A DNA stretch of 64,000 nt from COMBO-56-21 sp038852315. GTDB taxonomy: Archaea; Thermoplasmatota; Thermoplasmata; UBA10834. The position numbers and the translations under genes were made by a program. The stretch lies in NCBI GenBank assembly GCA_038852315.1, contig JAWCKF010000004.1:44809-108808 (forward strand), read 5' to 3'. Of this stretch, positions 23,932 through 32,472 are shown in pieces (the stretch's first letter is position 1; the number at the start of each line of letters is the position of its first letter). The notes under the pieces were generated by a model. That model made no database searches and had not been told where the DNA came from. It saw nothing but the letters and a program-made list of their open reading frames with translations.

Positions 23932-24683
23932 CGCACAAGAGCGGGCTCTCCGATTCCGTATGGACGGCTTTCACAGAGGCCATCAGGTTCGTGGTTGTAC
24001 CCCTGGCCCTCATCGAGCTCGTCACGTCGAACTACCCACTTTTGACGACACCGTTCATGCCTTACATCAGGGAGTACATACTCTTCTTCGGAGCGATGGT
24101 CGTTGCGGCCAGCACCCTCGAGGCCATGAACAGGCCCGGGACCTTCAAGCGCCTGCTGTTCGGGCTGAGCGCTCTCGCGTTCGTGGGACTGTGGCTCGCA
24201 GTCCTGTTCGGTGGCGGGATCGCGGAGTTCACCTACGGCCCTTACCACTTCAGGCTGGATCTCACCAAGTTGGTGTACATAATGCTGGTGGGCATCTCCC
24301 TGAAGGCCCTGCTCGTGGTCGACACATATCTGGTTCACCAGCCTCAGCTCGCTGAGGAGGCCGCTAAGAAAAGAATGGAGGAGGCGGAGGCGAGAAGGGT
24401 TGCTGCGAGGACCAGGAAGGCCGCGCATCAGGTGAAGCACACCATTCCGCTGGAACACATGACCAAGGTCGCGTACGAGGTGACACCGGACACATCGGTC
24501 GGATATTCACCGCCTCCGGCCCCAGAGAAGGTCTCCTCGCCAACGCCCCCTCCGTCCCAGACAGCAGTCCGGCACAGGACATGCCCCATATGCGGCGAGA
24601 GGGTCAGGTCGACGGAATCTGTCTGTCCGAACTGCGGGGCGTGGCTCACCAGAGATTCCTTCAGGTTTTCGAAGCGGCCCTGA
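23928..24683 (+). CDS. Three-pass membrane protein with cytoplasmic C-terminal zinc ribbon
   Basis: A 251-residue protein starting at GTG 23928, coupled to the upstream stop. Hydrophobic segments occur at about residues 15-30, 45-60, 75-95 and 105-120 (FVVVPLALIELV, YILFFGAMVVAAS, FVGLWLAVLFGGGIAE, YIMLVGISLKALLVV). These are followed by a charged helix (AAKKRMEEAEARRVAAR), a Pro-rich linker and a zinc ribbon CPICGERVRSTESVCPNCG. The last 23 bp overlap the convergent tRNA thiolase gene. I do not know the family; partner of the preceding surface protein is likely. Confidence 0.62.
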   Translation: MTHKSGLSDSVWTAFTEAIRFVVVPLALIELVTSNYPLLTTPFMPYIREYILFFGAMVVAASTLEAMNRPGTFKRLLFGLSALAFVGLWLAVLFGGGIAEFTYGPYHFRLDLTKLVYIMLVGISLKALLVVDTYLVHQPQLAEEAAKKRMEEAEARRVAARTRKAAHQVKHTIPLEHMTKVAYEVTPDTSVGYSPPPAPEKVSSPTPPPSQTAVRHRTCPICGERVRSTESVCPNCGAWLTRDSFRFSKRP

Positions 24684-25647
24684 GGGACCCTATGAGTTCG
24701 CACGCCTTGCATCTGCCTGATATGGTTGGCTCCCCGCACGAGCACACACCTAGCTTCGCGGGCGGGTAGAGCCGCTCGAGCGCTGGCAACATCTCTTCGT
24801 AGCTCTTGAGTATGGAGTGCCTCGTGCCAGGGTACTTCGCCTCGAGCTCGAAAACCACCTTTCTGTAGTCGTTCCTGAGCGCCTCGGGGGCATAGGGACA
24901 CTCGAGGTCGTGGTACCTTATGCCGTTGATGATGGCGTATAGCGTCGTCTCAGATTCAGGGATGGTGCGGAGGGGCTGTATCCGTGGGATCAGGCCCGGC
25001 TGCACCCGTTTGTGAGGTCCCAGACGGGCCAGTCGTTCGACATCGCCCCTCGTGAAGTTCATCAGGATCGATTGGGCCGTGTCGTCGAGATTGAGCCCTG
25101 TTGCCAGATGAGAGGCACCCCATTCCCTCGCTGCCATGTTCATCGCCGCCCGCCTCATGACGCCGCAGTATGTACAGGCCGAGACCTCCCGCCTCGCGGA
25201 AGCGACCTCGTCCATGGTAATGCCGAAGAAGTCCTTCAGCGAGACGACATGATGCTCCACGCCGAGGGACTTGCACTGTGCGGCGACGATGGGGATGCTA
25301 GACTCCCTGTACCCAGCGATACCCTCGTCTACGGTGATGGCGCAGAACTCGACATCCCTTCTTCTCGCGAGGATCTTGTGCGTGACCGACAAGGCCACCG
25401 AGCTGTCCTTACCCCCGGATACTGCGACAGCGATGCGTCCGCCCTTCGACAGATCCGTCTGTCTCCTGAGCTCGTGCTTCACTCGCCTCTCGACGAACTC
25501 GCTGAAATGCCTCCCACACAAGCGTGCCCCACTGTACCTTATCAGGGTTACGGCCCGGCCCGTGCACTTGTCGCAGACAGACACGACTTCCGATTCGGCC
25601 TCTTCGGATAAGTAGGTTGCCCCGGTGAAGGGTATGTTCCAGGCCAT
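24661..25647 (-). CDS. tRNA 2-thiolation enzyme, TtuA/Ncs6 family
   Basis: An ATP pyrophosphatase that adenylates a tRNA uridine for sulfur insertion. The 328-residue protein has an N-terminal zinc finger (CDKCTGRAVTLIRYSGARLC), the PP-loop RIAVAVSGGKDSSVALSV, a CTYCGVMRR cluster-binding CxxC with the ASHLATGLNLDDTAQ segment, and a C-terminal zinc site CSCGEPTISGRCKAC. This is the TtuA/TtcA/Ncs6 layout. A ubiquitin-like sulfur carrier (56029-56238) elsewhere in the window could supply sulfur. The gene is divergent from rfcS with only 45 bp between starts. Confidence 0.9.
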   Translation of the reverse strand: MAWNIPFTGATYLSEEAESEVVSVCDKCTGRAVTLIRYSGARLCGRHFSEFVERRVKHELRRQTDLSKGGRIAVAVSGGKDSSVALSVTHKILARRRDVEFCAITVDEGIAGYRESSIPIVAAQCKSLGVEHHVVSLKDFFGITMDEVASARREVSACTYCGVMRRAAMNMAAREWGASHLATGLNLDDTAQSILMNFTRGDVERLARLGPHKRVQPGLIPRIQPLRTIPESETTLYAIINGIRYHDLECPYAPEALRNDYRKVVFELEAKYPGTRHSILKSYEEMLPALERLYPPAKLGVCSCGEPTISGRCKACELIGSLRAASKT

Positions 25648-25692
25648 GGGTAACTATTTGTAAGCACAGGTCATTCGAGCAGCTCGGTGCCC
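25648..25692. promoter_or_regulatory. Compact divergent promoter between tRNA thiolase and rfcS
   Basis: Only 45 bp separate the two ATG codons. ACTATTTGTAAG (25653-25664) is the only AT-rich element and could serve as TATA box in both directions, so the two genes probably compete for, or share, one promoter site. Confidence 0.4.
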
Positions 25693-26652
25693 ATGGACGA
25701 CGTCTGGGTGGAGAAGTACAGGCCCAGGAAGCTCTCCGAGGTCATCGGTCAGAAGAGCATAGTGGAGCGCCTGTCAGCATACGTCAAGACCAGGAGCATG
25801 CCGCACATGCTGTTCGCCGGCCCTGCGGGCTCCGGCAAAACGACCTGCGCCATAGCCCTTGCGCGCGAGCTGTACGGAGATGGCTGGCGTGAGAGCCTGA
25901 TCGAGCTCAACGCATCGGACGAGCGAGGTATAGACATCGTCCGCGGGAAGATCAAGGACTTCGCAAGGGCCGCGTCGATTGGCGGTGCCGACTTCAAGAT
26001 CATCTTCCTGGATGAGGCGGACTCTCTGACAAGCGACGCGCAGGCCGCCCTGAGGCGAACGATGGAGAGGTACACGCAGACCTGCAGATTCATCCTCTCG
26101 TGCAACTACTCGTCAAAGATAATCGAGCCGATACAGTCGCGCTGCGCGGTGTTCCGATTCAGGCCGCTGGGCCTCTCTGACGTCAAGGCTTACCTCCAGA
26201 GGATAGCGGATGCCGAAGGACTTGAGGTCTCAGACGACGCCTTCGAGGCCATATGCGAGCTCGCGGCAGGAGATATGAGGAAGGCCACGAACATACTGCA
26301 GGCGGCGGCGTCGCTCGGGAAGAAGGTCGACCAAGACGCGGTGTTCGAATCTACGGAGAACATCAGGCCGTCCGAGATCCAGGAGCTGCTGCGGACGGCG
26401 CTCAGCGGCAACTTCACCGCCGCCAGGTCCCGATTGGACGACATCATAGTCAGGCACGGCCTCTCGGGCGAGGACATAATCCAAGGGATACACCGTGCGG
26501 TCTTCGACCTCCCAGTGAGCGAGGAGGCGAAGATCAGGCTCATCGACCGCGTTGGCGAGGCCGAATTCAGGCTGGTCTCCGGGTCGAATGACAGGATCCA
26601 GCTCGAGGCCCTGCTGGCGCACTTCGCCCACGAGGGGAAGAGGCTCAAGTGA
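25693..26652 (+). CDS. rfcS: Replication factor C small subunit
   Basis: The AAA+ clamp-loader subunit that loads PCNA on primed DNA. The 319-residue protein begins DDVWVEKYRPRKLSEVIGQ, has Walker A in GPAGSGKTTCA, Walker B in IIFLDEADSL, and the arginine finger in IQSRCAVFRF. The C-terminal collar domain (VGEAEFRLVSGSNDRIQLEA) is complete. There is no intein. The codon GTG six bases upstream is in frame but ATG 25693 matches family starts. Confidence 0.95.
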   Translation: MDDVWVEKYRPRKLSEVIGQKSIVERLSAYVKTRSMPHMLFAGPAGSGKTTCAIALARELYGDGWRESLIELNASDERGIDIVRGKIKDFARAASIGGADFKIIFLDEADSLTSDAQAALRRTMERYTQTCRFILSCNYSSKIIEPIQSRCAVFRFRPLGLSDVKAYLQRIADAEGLEVSDDAFEAICELAAGDMRKATNILQAAASLGKKVDQDAVFESTENIRPSEIQELLRTALSGNFTAARSRLDDIIVRHGLSGEDIIQGIHRAVFDLPVSEEAKIRLIDRVGEAEFRLVSGSNDRIQLEALLAHFAHEGKRLK

Positions 26653-26742
26653 TGGGTCGCCTGTGAGTTGCTGGCCAGGTTTGGGAAGAGTTCACAACAG
26701 TTAAATACGGAGTCTTTGTTTGAGGCGCGAGAGGTTCTCGGC

Positions 26743-26892
26743 ATGGCGCGGTTCCCCGAGGCAGAGGCAAGGAATCTGGTGAAGAAGATCTGCATGAACT
26801 GCAACGCGAGGAATGCCATAAGGGCAACGCGGTGCAGGAAGTGCGGATACAAGGGGCTCAGGGTGAAGACGAGGGAGACGAAGAAGACCTGA
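26743..26892 (+). CDS. rpl40e: Ribosomal protein L40e
   Basis: A 49-residue zinc-binding large-subunit protein: MARFPEAEARNLVKKICMNC, then RNAIRATRCRKCGYKG and a basic tail. CMNC and CRKC are the four zinc ligands. The archaeal protein lacks the ubiquitin fused in eukaryotes. TATA-like TTAAATAC at 26700-26707 and GAGGTTCT shortly before ATG 26743 decide the start; the longer frame to 26668 is upstream of the promoter. Confidence 0.93.
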   Translation: MARFPEAEARNLVKKICMNCNARNAIRATRCRKCGYKGLRVKTRETKKT

Positions 26893-27188
26893 TCATGGTA
26901 GTCAGTTGTGCAACTGCTCGTTCAGGGGAAAAAGGTCCATCCACGACCCAAAGAAAAAAGGGTGGAGGGGACTCCACCGCAGTTGGGCATCACCCTTTGG
27001 TTAACACCTCTCCTCTTCCTTCAAAAGAGCGTGTTGCCAAATCGGCAAGCGGGAATCTGCGTCTCCCTCTTTAACCCTTGTTGCACACATTAGTCGCTTC
27101 TTCGGAATCTTGCCAACCCAAGCTTGATGTTATTTGCCTTTTCCCGATAAGAATGTCTTTATTGCTATTTTGCCAATCACGGTAGGCT
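26893..27188. promoter_or_regulatory. Intergenic region with hairpin and three TTGCCAA copies
   Basis: GGTGGAG GGGA CTCCACC (26961-26978) is a perfect 7-bp hairpin, probably ending or protecting the L40e transcript. TTGCC AAATC GGCAA (27034-27048) is a second small inverted repeat. TTGCCAA occurs at 27034, 27110 and 27170, the last one between a TATA-like CTTTATTG (27157-27164) and the start of the regulator at 27189. No protein gene is evident in these 296 bp. Confidence 0.45.
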
Positions 27189-28277
27189 ATGTGGAAGTTC
27201 CTTCGCAGCGAGATGTCAGTCATACTCGGGTTGACAGAGGACGCCGAGCGCACGGATGCGGAGATAGCTGACATATACGACATGAAGAAGGGAACGGTCT
27301 CGTCCGCGAGAAGGCGCCTGCTCGACGCCGGGGCAATGTTCTTCGTATACGTCCCTGCGTTCAACAGGCTCGGCTGCGAGCTCGTCGCGTGCCACATGGG
27401 TGCCACGGACCCAGCGGTGCGCTCGGAGGAGAAGGCGAATCACTACATGGAGTTCTGTGGGAGGACGCCGCAGGTGTTTTTCGCCATCATCGGTGGAAAC
27501 AACATTGTCCTGTACTCAGTTTTTAGGAACGCGACGGAGCTGGAGATGTTCACGCAGCGTCACAACGCCTTCTTTACGGGGGCGAGACGGCCGTTTAAGG
27601 CAAAGCTCACCAGCATAGTATTCCCGTACTCCCTCTCCCGAATCACGCAAGTCCCACAGTTCGCCCCACTTGTGCACAGTTACTTCGAGCTCGACGTCCC
27701 GAAGCCTAAACCTGTTCCACTCAGTTCAGTGAGCGTGGACGCCGTGGAGCTGAACGAATCCGAGAAGAGGGCCCTTGTCGCGATGGTGAAGGACCCGGAG
27801 GCCTCGGACAAGGAGATCGCATCTAGGCTGCGCCTCTCTCGGCAGGCGATTACGCGGATCAGGGCGAAACTGAGAGACGAGGGGGTGCTGACCAAGGTAT
27901 GCATACCGAGGCTCTACAGGTGGGGTTTCGAGATCTACGTTGCAGCTCTCTCAAGGTTCAGAACGGAGGTTTCCTGGGAGAAGCGGCTCAAGACAGAACC
28001 GAGAGAGGTACTGGAACGCTCGTTCTACACGCTATCGAAATCGGATGAGTCGGTGGCTAACTACACCACGCCGAGGTTTGCCGAGTATTCAGAGCAGCTG
28101 GAGAGCTACCTCGCATGGTACCACCAGATGAAGATCTTCGAGGAGCGGCCGGAGCTGCTCCTCTTCTCGCTCGAGAGGTCCACCGAGCTGCGGACGTTCG
28201 AGTATTTACCGGCCGTGAGGAATCTACTGCTGGCCGACAGACCCGCGGACGGCAGCCAAACCTCGGCGAATTTATAA
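27189..28277 (+). CDS. Tandem Lrp-like regulator with two HTH units
   Basis: A 362-residue DNA-binding protein made of two similar halves. Each half has an HTH (RTDAEIADIYDMKKGTVSSA near residue 25; ASDKEIASRLRLSRQAITRI near residue 200) followed by an alpha-beta domain. The arrangement resembles two fused Lrp-type subunits, as seen in several Thermoplasmata regulators. Ligand and targets are unknown. The ATG is about 28 bp from the TATA-like box, so the mRNA should be leaderless, and a TTGCCAA motif sits in that interval. Confidence 0.75.
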   Translation: MWKFLRSEMSVILGLTEDAERTDAEIADIYDMKKGTVSSARRRLLDAGAMFFVYVPAFNRLGCELVACHMGATDPAVRSEEKANHYMEFCGRTPQVFFAIIGGNNIVLYSVFRNATELEMFTQRHNAFFTGARRPFKAKLTSIVFPYSLSRITQVPQFAPLVHSYFELDVPKPKPVPLSSVSVDAVELNESEKRALVAMVKDPEASDKEIASRLRLSRQAITRIRAKLRDEGVLTKVCIPRLYRWGFEIYVAALSRFRTEVSWEKRLKTEPREVLERSFYTLSKSDESVANYTTPRFAEYSEQLESYLAWYHQMKIFEERPELLLFSLERSTELRTFEYLPAVRNLLLADRPADGSQTSANL

Positions 28278-28331
28278 ATACAATCAGATTTATAATAGTC
28301 CCCAGGTGATACCATAAAGGTCACGACGCCG

Positions 28332-28709
28332 ATGGTGGGCAAGTGGGTGAAGGCCGCGTTCCTGGTCATCCTCGGCATCATCGTGTTCTACTATGCCGAC
28401 AAGCTCGTTGAGGAGCTCAGGACGACTCTCGAGGACAGGTTCGAGATAGCTTTCGAGTGGGTCTGGGACCTGCTGCGGATACTCCTGTGGGTGCTTGTGG
28501 CGTGGCTCTTCGTCGATGCAGCGCTCGTGATCGCCCTCAGCTTCTCAGAGCACAGGTATTCCCTGTCGGATGTGATCAAGCGGCTCGACAGACTGGAGAT
28601 GAGTATGGCGCCGGGTCGGCAGGCCCTTACCCCATCCGCCCCCGAGGAGGCCGAGCCTGTGACGGCCGAACCCGTGGAGGAGGAAGTCCCTCCCCCGCCC
28701 GGGAGCTGA
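28332..28709 (+). CDS. Small two-pass membrane protein, unknown function
   Basis: A 125-residue protein with two membrane segments (KAAFLVILGIIVFYYAD and LLRILLWVLVAWLFVDAALV) and an acidic, Pro-rich cytoplasmic tail (EEVPPPPGS). The promoter has two TATA-like boxes, TTTATAAATA (28271-28280) and TTTATAAT (28290-28297). The second suits ATG 28332 with a 13-nt leader. The first would suit an in-frame ATA at 28314 that follows AGGTGAT, so an earlier start is possible. I do not recognise the family. It converges on topA with 11 bp between stops. Confidence 0.6.
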   Translation: MVGKWVKAAFLVILGIIVFYYADKLVEELRTTLEDRFEIAFEWVWDLLRILLWVLVAWLFVDAALVIALSFSEHRYSLSDVIKRLDRLEMSMAPGRQALTPSAPEEAEPVTAEPVEEEVPPPPGS

Positions 28710-28720
28710 TTCATCCGGCG

Positions 28721-31042
28721 TCATGCCCCGGCGTCAGATGAGGAGGTTTCAACGCCGTCGCCGCTCGCCTTCTTCTTCGTCTTCCCAGGGCACGCCATGT
28801 TGAGGCACAGCACCCATTGTCCCCTGTTCTGCCTGACGACGGTGACGGTGGGGGCGCCGCAGACTTCGCACGCTTTTCCGGTTGGCACTATCCTTCCCTG
28901 CTGGGGGAGCGGGTACATGACCTTGCATTCGGGGTAGCCCGAGCATCCTGCGAACCGCTTGCCCCTCTTTGACTGAATCGTCCTGATGTCCTTGCCACAC
29001 GAGGGACACCTGCCCAGGAACCTTTCTTTCAGGGCCGCCTCGCAACTCGGGTCGATGCAGACCACTACAGGCGCCTGGCCCTTGGATACGGTCTTGATCT
29101 TGGGTGCGCCGCATTTCTCGCAAATCTCGCCCGTAGGCAGGACGAGCATGCCGTGGGGAAGCGGATAGGTGTTCTTGCACTCCGGGAAGTTGGAGCATCC
29201 CGCGAAGGGGCCGTTCTTGGACCTGACCTGCAGCAGATGCCCCGTCCTGCACTTGGGGCATGCGCCCAGCGCATGCTGCTCCCTCAGAGCCCTCCTTATT
29301 GCGTCCCCGATCTCCTTTCTGTGCCTCTCCAGCACCTCCATTATGTCGTCCAACATCGCCTGGCTCTCCTCGACGACATCGGCCTGCTCCAGCTCCCCGT
29401 TGGCTATCATGTCCATGTCGCTCTCGAGGTGCGACGTCATCTTCGAGTTCGTGATGTCCGTCGCATGCTGCTCGAGAGCCTCTATGACCGCTATGCCGCT
29501 CTCAGTTGGCTCTATCGTCCTCGTGCCCCTCACGAACCTTCGGTCATACAGCTTCTGTATCGCCTCGTGCCTTGTGCTCTTCGTGCCCAGGCCCAGCTCC
29601 TCCATCTTCTTCACGAGCGAGCCCTGCGTGTATCTCTCAGGAGGCGAGGTCTTCTTCTCCGTGGAATGGATCCTGAGCACCTCGACCTTGTCACCTTGGA
29701 CGAGCGCAGGAAGCGCGACCTCCTTCGCCCTGTAGTACGGATAGTACTTCCTCCATCCTGGGGAGACTATCAGGTACCCTTCGCTCCTGAAGGGCTCGCC
29801 TCCGATGTCCAGCTCGACCTTCGTCGTCCTGGAAATGCAGGGCGGCGCGAGCGTGGCCAAAAACCTCCTGGTGACCAGCTCGTAGACGGCCCAGCTGCTG
29901 CCCTTGAGGTCGGCCTTCGTGGCGGCCTCCACAGGGTGTATCGGTGGATGGTCCGTCGTGCTCTTCTTCCCGTGCGACGGCCTCAGGACCTCCTGAGCCA
30001 GCAGCTCCTCCGCCTCCTTCCCGAACTGTGATTCCCGCAGCTTCTCAAGGATGTGCCTCAGGCCGAGCGATTGCGGGTAGACTGTGTTGTCCGTCCTGGG
30101 ATACGAGATGTACCCCGCTGTGTACAGGTCCTCCGCGATCTTCATCGCCTGCGAGGCCGAGAGGCCCAGCTTGTTGGATTCCATCAGAAAGGTGGTGGTG
30201 TTGAACGGTATCGGCGGGTACTCCGTGTTCTCCGTCTCTGTCACAGACTGTACTGTGGCGCATTCGGCCCTCCTCGCTCTCGAGACGGCTGCGTGCGCCT
30301 CGGCCTTGTCGTTGAATCTGCCGTGCGCGTGCGCCGCGTGGAAGGCTTCGCCCTTCCTGAGGTCTGCCCTGACCTCCCAGTAGGGCGTGGGCACGAACTG
30401 CCTTATCTCCCGCTCCCTGTCCACAATGAGGGCGAGAGTGGGACTCTGGACCCTTCCGACCGACAGGAAGTCCTTGCCCAGCTGGCCTGACGCGAGCGAT
30501 ATGAACCTCGTGAGTGCCGCACCCCATGCGAGGTCTATCAGCTGCCTCGTCTCTGCAGATGCTGCGAGCCTGTGGTCGAGCTCGGTGAGCTCTGCAAAGG
30601 CCTTCTCTATCTCGGCCTTCGTCAGCGCGCTGAACCTTGCCCTCCGGACGTTCTTCGCGACCTTCGCCTCGGACACTGCCTCTGCGCCTATCAGCTCCCC
30701 CTCCCTGTCGAAGTCCGTGGCGACAATCACCTCGTCCGCCCACTCCGCCAACTTCTTCAGGGCGTTCATTATCTTGCGCGCGCTCGGCTCGACCTTCTTC
30801 TCGGGCTTGACGTAGATAAGGTCCTTGGGCGGTATCGAGTCCCAGTTCTTCTGATACTCCTCAGGATAGTCCAGTTCGATGATGTGGCCGCGAAGTCCGA
30901 GTACGGCGTACTCGTCTCCGTCCCTCGTGAAAGTGAATGTCTGCACACCCTCGACGGACTTGCTCTTGTGCGTGTTGTTCGACAGGATGAGTGCGATCCT
31001 GCGCGCGGCGAGGTTCTTCTCCGATATGATCAGCCGACGCAT
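28721..31042 (-). CDS. topA: DNA topoisomerase I, type IA
   Basis: A 773-residue enzyme that relaxes negative supercoils through a 5'-phosphotyrosyl intermediate. The N-terminal TOPRIM domain (RLIISEKNLAARRIALIL, then EVIVATDFDREGELIGAEA) is followed by the core with the active-site Tyr in GYISYPRTDN. The C-terminus carries four zinc-finger units: CPKC...CSNFPEC, CEKC...CIDPSC, CPSC...CSGYPEC and CEVC...CLNMAC. TATA-like TTAAATAA on the minus strand (31065-31072) predicts a leaderless ATG at 31042. Confidence 0.95.
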   Translation of the reverse strand: MRRLIISEKNLAARRIALILSNNTHKSKSVEGVQTFTFTRDGDEYAVLGLRGHIIELDYPEEYQKNWDSIPPKDLIYVKPEKKVEPSARKIMNALKKLAEWADEVIVATDFDREGELIGAEAVSEAKVAKNVRRARFSALTKAEIEKAFAELTELDHRLAASAETRQLIDLAWGAALTRFISLASGQLGKDFLSVGRVQSPTLALIVDREREIRQFVPTPYWEVRADLRKGEAFHAAHAHGRFNDKAEAHAAVSRARRAECATVQSVTETENTEYPPIPFNTTTFLMESNKLGLSASQAMKIAEDLYTAGYISYPRTDNTVYPQSLGLRHILEKLRESQFGKEAEELLAQEVLRPSHGKKSTTDHPPIHPVEAATKADLKGSSWAVYELVTRRFLATLAPPCISRTTKVELDIGGEPFRSEGYLIVSPGWRKYYPYYRAKEVALPALVQGDKVEVLRIHSTEKKTSPPERYTQGSLVKKMEELGLGTKSTRHEAIQKLYDRRFVRGTRTIEPTESGIAVIEALEQHATDITNSKMTSHLESDMDMIANGELEQADVVEESQAMLDDIMEVLERHRKEIGDAIRRALREQHALGACPKCRTGHLLQVRSKNGPFAGCSNFPECKNTYPLPHGMLVLPTGEICEKCGAPKIKTVSKGQAPVVVCIDPSCEAALKERFLGRCPSCGKDIRTIQSKRGKRFAGCSGYPECKVMYPLPQQGRIVPTGKACEVCGAPTVTVVRQNRGQWVLCLNMACPGKTKKKASGDGVETSSSDAGA

Positions 31043-31136
31043 CCTCGCTTGGATGATTGGGGGCTTATTTAATGATGATGGGGAGTCCTCAGTATGTCGC
31101 TGGCGGCGCGTCCAGCGCGCCCAAGGACGCCCTCTC

Positions 31137-32441
31137 TCACCATCTCCTCCGGCGGAGGTCGAGCAGCTCGTCTCTGCGCCTTCCGAGGCCGAGCAGGACG
31201 ACGGGCACCCCCATCTTCTTCTCGATGAACCTGATGTATGCCCTCATGCCATCGGGCAGCGCTGAGAAACCTCTCCTGAGTATGCGTTCCATCCTCTCCG
31301 GCGATATCTCGTCCCAGCCGCTGAGCTCGGTGTATCTGGGCTCGCATCTCTCGAGCAGCGAAGTGTCCGCTGGAATCGTCGTGACCTTTCTGCCTTCGAG
31401 CGAGTAGTGGGTGCACACGCGGACCCTATCGAAGCCTCCGAGCACGTCGATCTTCGTGAGCGCCAAACCGGTGAAGCCGTTCAGCCTGCTCGCGTAGTTC
31501 GTCACAACGAGGTCCAGCCATCCGCACCTACGAGGTCGTCCGGTCGTGGTGCCGAACTCCCCTCCTTTCTCTGCGATTAGCTTCCCCGTTTCGTCCGTGA
31601 GCTCGGTGGGGAACGGCCCGGCGCCGACCCTCGTCGTGTAGGCCTTCACCACCCCGTACACCTCCCTGATCCACGCAGGCGAGACGCCCGATCCAGATGC
31701 TGCGTTCCCGGCGACCGTCTGCGAGGAAGTCACAAAGGGGTAGGTCCCGTGGTCTATGTCCAGCATCGAGCCCTGGGCACCCTCCATCAGCACGCGCTTC
31801 CCGGCCCTCAGAGCGTTGTTCACGAGCAGGGCAGTGTCGGTCACGTACGGCCTCAGTCTTCTTCCGTATCCTGCGTACTCCTTCTTGATGGCCTCGAGGT
31901 CAAGCCTCGTAGGATCCTCGTATGCGTCGAGTATCCGCTGCTTCAAAGGCACAAGGAAGTCGAGCTTCTCGCCAAGCAGTCGCTCGTCGATCAGGTCGCA
32001 CATCCTGACCCCGAGCCTGGCCACCTTGTCTGAGTACGACGGCCCGATGCCCCTGCCCGTGGTGCCGACACGCGCGCCCTTCTTGAGCCTCTCCTCAGCG
32101 CCGTCCAGGATTCTGTGGTAGGGCAGTATCACGTTGGCCCTGTCGCTTATCCGGAGGTTCTTAACGCTGACGCCGCGGGATTCCAGATCATCGATCTCCT
32201 TGATGAGAACGCCGGGGTCGATAACGACGCCGTTGCCTATCACGGCCATCTTTCTGGGCCGCAGTATCCCAGACGGAAGATGGTGAAGCGCGAAAAGCTC
32301 ATCACCGACCTTTACGGTGTGGCCCGCGTTGTTGCCGCCCTGGAACCGGACGACCATGTGTGCCTCTTCGGCCAAGAAATCGACGATCTTGCCCTTTCCC
32401 TCGTCCCCCCATTGAGAGCCTATCACCGCGAGTGCTGGCAT
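31137..32441 (-). CDS. purA: Adenylosuccinate synthetase
   Basis: Joins IMP and aspartate with GTP in the AMP branch of purine synthesis. The 434-residue protein has IGSQWGDEGKGKIVDFL (P-loop), FQGGNNAGHTV, VGTTGRGIGPSYSDK, and the GTP-binding LTKIDVLGGFD near the C-terminus. Length is typical. A TATA-like GCTTAATAG overlapping the end of trm1 (32472-32479) suggests its own promoter in addition to read-through. Confidence 0.97.
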   Translation of the reverse strand: MPALAVIGSQWGDEGKGKIVDFLAEEAHMVVRFQGGNNAGHTVKVGDELFALHHLPSGILRPRKMAVIGNGVVIDPGVLIKEIDDLESRGVSVKNLRISDRANVILPYHRILDGAEERLKKGARVGTTGRGIGPSYSDKVARLGVRMCDLIDERLLGEKLDFLVPLKQRILDAYEDPTRLDLEAIKKEYAGYGRRLRPYVTDTALLVNNALRAGKRVLMEGAQGSMLDIDHGTYPFVTSSQTVAGNAASGSGVSPAWIREVYGVVKAYTTRVGAGPFPTELTDETGKLIAEKGGEFGTTTGRPRRCGWLDLVVTNYASRLNGFTGLALTKIDVLGGFDRVRVCTHYSLEGRKVTTIPADTSLLERCEPRYTELSGWDEISPERMERILRRGFSALPDGMRAYIRFIEKKMGVPVVLLGLGRRRDELLDLRRRRW

Positions 32442-32472
32442 CTTTCCCGGGAGCTGATGCCTGCAGCCGCTA

